From contig NZ_JALIQS010000001.1 of NCBI RefSeq assembly GCF_024704725.1, positions 434,001 through 498,000 of the forward strand: 64,000 bases of DNA, in the 5' to 3' direction. A program made the translations under genes and the position numbers. The stretch is from Shinella sp. CPCC 101442 (GTDB taxonomy: Bacteria; Pseudomonadota; Alphaproteobacteria; Rhizobiales; Rhizobiaceae). Shown here one piece after another: positions 60,423-64,000 of this stretch. The notes below the pieces were generated by a model. It searched no databases and was not told where the DNA came from. It worked only from the letters and a program-made list of their open reading frames with translations. Within the stretch, counting starts at the first letter, position 1; each line of letters begins with the position of its first letter.

Positions 60423-61739
60423 ATGTCGATGGTGAATGCGTTTTCGCGCGAGGATTTCGAACGACTGGGCGAGGCCGAACAGGCGCTGATTGCCCGGCGG
60501 GAAAAGGTGCTCGGTCCCGCCTACCGCCTGTTCTACGAGAAGCCGCTGCATCTCGTGCGCGGCGAAGGCGTTTTCCTCTATGACGCTTCCGGTGAGAAAT
60601 ATCTCGACGCCTATAACAACGTCGCCTCGCTCGGCCATTGCCATCCACGCGTGGTGGAGGCGATCACGAAGCAGACCGCCGTCCTCAACACACACACGCG
60701 CTATCTGCACGAAGGCATCGTCGACTATGCCGAGGCGTTGACGGCGACCTTCCCGGAAGCGCTCAGTCAGGCCATATTCACCTGCACGGGCAGCGAAGCG
60801 AACGACCTTGCCGTGCGCATCGCCCGTTACGTGACCGGCGGCACCGGCATCATCGCGACGGAACTCGCCTATCACGGCCTGACGAGCGCGGTCGCCGAAT
60901 TCTCGCCCTCTCTTGGCGAGTCCGTGACGCTCGGGCCGCATGTGCGCACCGTTCCCGCGCCGGACAGCTACCGTCATTCGCCGGAAGAAATGATGGAAAA
61001 ATTCGGCCGCGACGTGCGTGCCGCCATCGCCGATCTCAAGCGCCACGGCATCAAGCCGGCCATGCTGATCACCGATACGATCTTCTCCAGTGACGGCATC
61101 TTCGCAGGCCCGAAGGGCTTCCTGAAGCCCGCGGTGGACGCCATTCACGAAGCCGGCGGCCTGTTCGTCGCAGACGAGGTGCAGCCCGGCTTCGGCCGCA
61201 CGGGCGAGGCCATGTGGGGCTTTGAGCGCCATGGCGTATCCCCCGACATGGTGACGATCGGCAAGCCGATGGGCAACGGCTATCCGATGGCCGGCATCGT
61301 GCTGCGGCCGGAGGTGATCGCCGAATTCGGCCCGCAGGCGCGCTACTTCAACACGTTCGGCGGCAATCCGATCGCGGCGGCGGCCGGCAAGGCCGTACTC
61401 GACACGATCCGTATCGAGGGCCTGCAACAGAATGCGCTCGATGTCGGTCGCTATATGATGGACGGCCTCGAAAGCCTTTCCGGCCGCCATCCCGCCATCG
61501 GCGACGTGCGCGGCTCCGGCCTGTTCATCGGCGTCGAAATCGTCGCCGATCCCGCCGCAAAAAGCGCCGACGCGGCATTGACCAGCCGTATCGTCAATGG
61601 CCTGCGCGACCGACGCATCCTGATCAGCGCGTCGGGCCCGCGCGCCAATGTGCTGAAAATCCGCCCGCCGCTCGTCTTCTCGCGTGAGAATGCCGACATG
61701 CTGGTGGATGCGCTTGGCGACGTGCTGAAGACGCTCTAA
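60423..61739 (+). CDS. Class III PLP enzyme, aminotransferase or amino-alcohol-phosphate phospho-lyase
   Basis: A 438-residue class III (ornithine-type) PLP enzyme. LDAYNNVASLGHCHPRV (~61-77), the NTHTRYLHEGIVDYAE segment (~89-104), ADEVQPGFGRTG (~250-261) and the PLP lysine in TIGKPMGNGYPMAG (Lys281) are clear. The TRYLH segment resembles AGXT2L-type phospho-lyases, which split phosphoethanolamine or phosphohydroxylysine, rather than true transaminases. With the kinase upstream, a sequence of phosphorylation then elimination is the likely pathway. A perfect terminator follows. True transaminase activity cannot be excluded. Confidence 0.88.
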   Translation: MSMVNAFSREDFERLGEAEQALIARREKVLGPAYRLFYEKPLHLVRGEGVFLYDASGEKYLDAYNNVASLGHCHPRVVEAITKQTAVLNTHTRYLHEGIVDYAEALTATFPEALSQAIFTCTGSEANDLAVRIARYVTGGTGIIATELAYHGLTSAVAEFSPSLGESVTLGPHVRTVPAPDSYRHSPEEMMEKFGRDVRAAIADLKRHGIKPAMLITDTIFSSDGIFAGPKGFLKPAVDAIHEAGGLFVADEVQPGFGRTGEAMWGFERHGVSPDMVTIGKPMGNGYPMAGIVLRPEVIAEFGPQARYFNTFGGNPIAAAAGKAVLDTIRIEGLQQNALDVGRYMMDGLESLSGRHPAIGDVRGSGLFIGVEIVADPAAKSADAALTSRIVNGLRDRRILISASGPRANVLKIRPPLVFSRENADMLVDALGDVLKTL

Positions 61740-61744
61740 GCAAA

Positions 61745-61776
61745 AAAGCCGAGGCTGCCTTCGCAGCCTCGGCTTT
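61745..61776. terminator. Intrinsic terminator after the kinase/PLP operon
   Basis: AAAGCCGAGGCTGC and GCAGCCTCGGCTTT form a 14-pair perfect stem with a CTTC-type tetraloop; the flanking A and T runs allow termination from both sides. It lies between the convergent PLP and RidA genes. Confidence 0.92.
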
Positions 61777-61794
61777 CATGTGCAGTCAGAAAGC

Positions 61795-62133
61795 TCAGAC
61801 GAGCGCTGTGACCTGGATTTCGACCAGCAGTTCCGGCGCGGCAAGGCGGGCCTCGACGGTCGCGCGGACCGGCAGGTTGTCCTTGTCGACCCACTGGTCC
61901 CAGACTTCGTTCATCTGGCTGAAATGCGCGATATCGCGCAGCCAGATATTGGCGCTGATGAGATTGGCCTTGGAAGTGCCGGCCTCCGTCAGCAGGCTGT
62001 CGATCGTTGCCAGGATGTCGCGGGTCTGGGCCACCGTGTCGGCGCCATCGCCGGTGACGCCGGCCGTGGTGACGACGCCGTTGACGACGACGGCTTCGCA
62101 GAAGCGCTTGCCGGGCTTGATACGCTTGATCAT
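61795..62133 (-). CDS. RidA-family enamine/imine deaminase
   Basis: A 112-residue RidA/YjgF protein. It begins MIKRIKPGKRFCEAVVVNGV and has VEARLAAPELLVEIQVTALV at the end, where the conserved Arg and Glu of the RidA active site lie. RidA proteins hydrolyse reactive enamines and imines released by PLP enzymes such as dehydratases and phospho-lyases. The ATG at 62133 follows GGGAG; a longer frame reads into the racemase gene. Placed directly after the racemase fusion and opposite the PLP gene, it likely protects this pathway. Confidence 0.9.
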   Translation of the reverse strand: MIKRIKPGKRFCEAVVVNGVVTTAGVTGDGADTVAQTRDILATIDSLLTEAGTSKANLISANIWLRDIAHFSQMNEVWDQWVDKDNLPVRATVEARLAAPELLVEIQVTALV

Positions 62134-62155
62134 CAAAAATCTCCCTTGGTTGTGA

Positions 62156-63943
62156 TCAGAGAATGGTTTTGCCGAAGGCCGACAGGATGAAGTTGGCGCA
62201 TTCCGCGCCGATCGGCGATGGCAGAGCGGCATCAATGCCGGAAATGCTGAGCGAGCGCAACTTGCCGCTGAGCGCCGCCATTTCCATCGCCGAATGGGTT
62301 TCGCGCACCGTGATCCCGCCGATGCCGCCGCTCCAGCCGGACATGTCGGTCGCCGTCGGCGAATAGCAGAGATGGAAGCCGCGCGTACCGGCGGACGCGA
62401 TCGCAATCGCCTCGCGCATCGCCTGGCGCAGCCCGACCGCATCGATTTCCGACATGGTGAAGCTGCGCATGCGCGACGCTTTCAGCGCCGACACCTCCTC
62501 GGGTGCTGCATTGCGCAGGCCGATGAGCACGATGTTCTCAGGCGCGATGTGGGGCGGCAAGCAATCGAGCATGCGGCGTAGCACCGCGTTTTCCGGCGGC
62601 GGCGCATCCGCATCGCCATCCGGCATCATCGCGGCATCGGAATCGATCCAGACGAGGCCAAGCGCATCGTGCCGTCGGCCGGACGCCTCCACATGGGGTA
62701 GGATATCGCGCCGGCGCGCGCAAATGGAGAGCGCCAGGGCGTTTTCATCCAAGCCCCTTTCGAAGCCGAGATGCTGGATGCGTTCGGCGATGTTCTGCAC
62801 GACCACGAGCGCACCGCCGATGGCGTCCGTCTCGATCGCATAGGTCCTTGTCTCACCCGTCTCGCGCACATCCCGCATCGGAACCTTCTCCACATATTCT
62901 GACGTCATCACCGTCAGCAGCGCGCCGTAATTCATGCGAAAGCTGACATTCTCCCCCACAGCCAAGGGCGGGTCGGCCTCGGTGAGATCGAGCACCAGAT
63001 GGTCGCTGGAGGCGCCGAGCACGCGCACACCGCGCTGCGTCGGGATCAACCCCTCGGCGATGACGTCCTCCCGCCCGATATTGGCGATGCCGCGCAGCCG
63101 GTCGCCCTCGTCGATGAAAACAGGCGCATTGCCGAAGGCGTCGAGACCGGACAGGCCGATCGGCATGGAGGGTTTTATCTTCACCTCCAGGAGTTCGCCG
63201 GTCAGTTCGAAGACCTCGCGGTCGAGCGCGCCCCAGGGCTCGGTGAGAAAGGTTTCGCGCCCGCCTTGCAGGATCGCTTCGCCGACGCGCAGGTTGTTCA
63301 CCCCCGCCGGCATGCCGCCGGCCAGCAGCAGCGGCAGCGAGGAGGAATTGCCGCCGGAAACCCAGTCGAGCGGGCGGCCGGTGATGCTTTCCACCTTGTA
63401 GGCATGCCCGACGAGTTGTGTCAGGTTTTCCTGCGTCGGGATGATCGCGCCGAAGCAGGTGAGGTTGGTGCCGACGCCGGCGATGCGCACGCCGGGAAGC
63501 TCCATGACGGCCTCGACGGTCAGCACGAGATCGTTCGGCCAGATGCCCTCACGCAGGTCTCCGAGATCGATCATCAGGATGACGTCGTGCACGCGGCCAA
63601 GCCGCTCGGCGACGCGCGAAATCTCGCGCATCAATTGCAGCTCGGATTGCAGGCTGATGTCGACGGTACGCACCAGCTCTTCCACACGTGTCAGTGGCGG
63701 GCTGCGCAGCAACATGATCGGGCAATCGATGCCGGCATCGCGCAGGCGGCGGATATTCTCGAAGCGGGATTCCGCAATACCTGCCACACCGCCGCGCAGC
63801 ATGGCGCGCGCCACCTGCGGCATGCCGCAGGTGCCCTTCGTCACGCCGAACGGTGTAATGCCGGACTGACGGCAGAGATCCACGACGGTGCGGGCATTGT
63901 GCTCGATGCGGGCAAGATCGATAGAGATTTGCGGGTCGGACAT
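62156..63943 (-). CDS. Racemase-ureohydrolase fusion (Orr/alanine-racemase-like PLP domain plus degenerate arginase-like domain)
   Basis: A 595-residue two-domain protein. Residues 1-~360 form a type III PLP racemase: FGVTKGTCGMPQVARAMLRGG with Lys36 as the PLP base, GNSSSLPL around 199-205 near the phosphate site and SGLDAFGNAP (~265-274). The pattern is closest to ornithine or alanine racemase-type (YhfX/Orr) proteins. Residues ~380-595 look like arginase/agmatinase: LVWIDSDAAMM aligns with arginase LIWIDAHAD, IVLIGLRNAAPEEVSALK with the R-D-V region, and HLCYSPTATDMS with the H-x-S-F-D-x-D-x-D metal block. The ligand His and Asp residues are lost, so catalysis there is unlikely. It starts five bases... 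after the truncated upstream gene; RidA follows. Confidence 0.85.
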   Translation of the reverse strand: MSDPQISIDLARIEHNARTVVDLCRQSGITPFGVTKGTCGMPQVARAMLRGGVAGIAESRFENIRRLRDAGIDCPIMLLRSPPLTRVEELVRTVDISLQSELQLMREISRVAERLGRVHDVILMIDLGDLREGIWPNDLVLTVEAVMELPGVRIAGVGTNLTCFGAIIPTQENLTQLVGHAYKVESITGRPLDWVSGGNSSSLPLLLAGGMPAGVNNLRVGEAILQGGRETFLTEPWGALDREVFELTGELLEVKIKPSMPIGLSGLDAFGNAPVFIDEGDRLRGIANIGREDVIAEGLIPTQRGVRVLGASSDHLVLDLTEADPPLAVGENVSFRMNYGALLTVMTSEYVEKVPMRDVRETGETRTYAIETDAIGGALVVVQNIAERIQHLGFERGLDENALALSICARRRDILPHVEASGRRHDALGLVWIDSDAAMMPDGDADAPPPENAVLRRMLDCLPPHIAPENIVLIGLRNAAPEEVSALKASRMRSFTMSEIDAVGLRQAMREAIAIASAGTRGFHLCYSPTATDMSGWSGGIGGITVRETHSAMEMAALSGKLRSLSISGIDAALPSPIGAECANFILSAFGKTIL

Positions 63944-63946
63944 GCA

Positions 63947-64000
63947 TCAGTTCCTATAAAGCAGGCCCGCGGTGTCGATCTCCGGCTTGCGGCCAGAAAC
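63947..64000 (-). CDS. Partial gene, C-terminal 17 residues only
   Basis: The minus strand reads VSGRKPEIDTAGLLYRN and then TGA at 63947-63949, in frame to the window edge. The stop lies three bases before the start of the racemase fusion gene, so the two are probably one operon. The fragment is too short to assign a family. Confidence 0.55.
   Translation of the reverse strand, partial: VSGRKPEIDTAGLLYRN

Noticed and set aside
60315-61490. Minus-strand open frame of 391 codons opposite the class III PLP gene
   Set aside because: Antisense shadow; the plus strand has intact PLP motifs and Lys281.
1-64000. CRISPR arrays, tRNA, rRNA, insertion sequences, prophage genes
   Set aside because: No regularly spaced repeats, no tRNA-like cloverleaf noticed, no transposase or phage protein in any frame; reading by eye can miss single tRNAs.

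Overview
The window is a 64 kb stretch of a GC-rich (roughly 60-65 % by eye) alphaproteobacterial chromosome or large replicon, most likely from the Rhizobiaceae (Rhizobium, Agrobacterium, Sinorhizobium or Shinella type). Four things point there: a fused A/B Mrp (Pha) antiporter operon, a rhizobial C-P lyase locus with DUF1045 in place of phnP, an imuA-imuB-dnaE2 cassette behind a GTTC-N7-GTTC SOS box, and many GntR/RpiR-controlled ABC importers. I see no rRNA, tRNA, insertion sequence, prophage or CRISPR array. The two end genes are cut by the window.

Layout: 0-3.2 kb is a surface-polysaccharide fragment (TupA-like ATP-grasp protein, flippase, GumK-like glycosyltransferase). 3.2-9.3 kb is a six-gene Mrp/Pha cation/proton antiporter operon. 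9.3-16.2 kb holds two small proteins, a three-gene cassette (GshB-like ATP-grasp ligase, MATCAP/DUF1704 'QEGLA' metalloprotein, N-formylglutamate amidohydrolase-like protein), a DUF454 membrane protein and a photolyase. 16.2-29.3 kb is a complete phosphonate system: phnGHIJKL plus a hexapeptide acetyltransferase, the importer phnCDEE, then DUF1045-phnM-phnN, and a divergent PhnF-type regulator with a perfect palindrome between it and phnG.

29.2-33.3 kb is a BtuFCD-type importer plus a methyltransferase, under a clear cobalamin riboswitch with a probable 28-codon leader ORF. 33.3-39.4 kb is a spermidine/putrescine-type ABC importer with an RpiR regulator and a DmpA-like self-cleaving peptidase. 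39.4-43.4 kb has a small membrane protein, a 2-hydroxyacid dehydrogenase and a CocE/NonD hydrolase. 43.5-48.9 kb is the SOS mutagenesis cassette; its imuB is split by a one-base frameshift. 49-53.3 kb holds two small stress-type membrane proteins, a GlxA-type AraC regulator and a divergent EamA exporter/MocR regulator pair.

53.3-64 kb looks like one amine or amino-acid catabolic island: a second polyamine-type ABC importer, an SDR, an FCD-type GntR regulator, a divergent APH-fold kinase plus class III PLP enzyme (the arrangement of a kinase/phospho-lyase pair), a RidA protein, and a 595-residue protein joining an ornithine/alanine-racemase-like domain to a ureohydrolase-like domain that has lost its metal ligands. 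A 15-bp element recurs before the SDR and before the GntR gene, suggesting common control. The best candidates for undescribed biology are this island and the ATP-grasp/MATCAP/amidohydrolase cassette at 10.4-14.3 kb.
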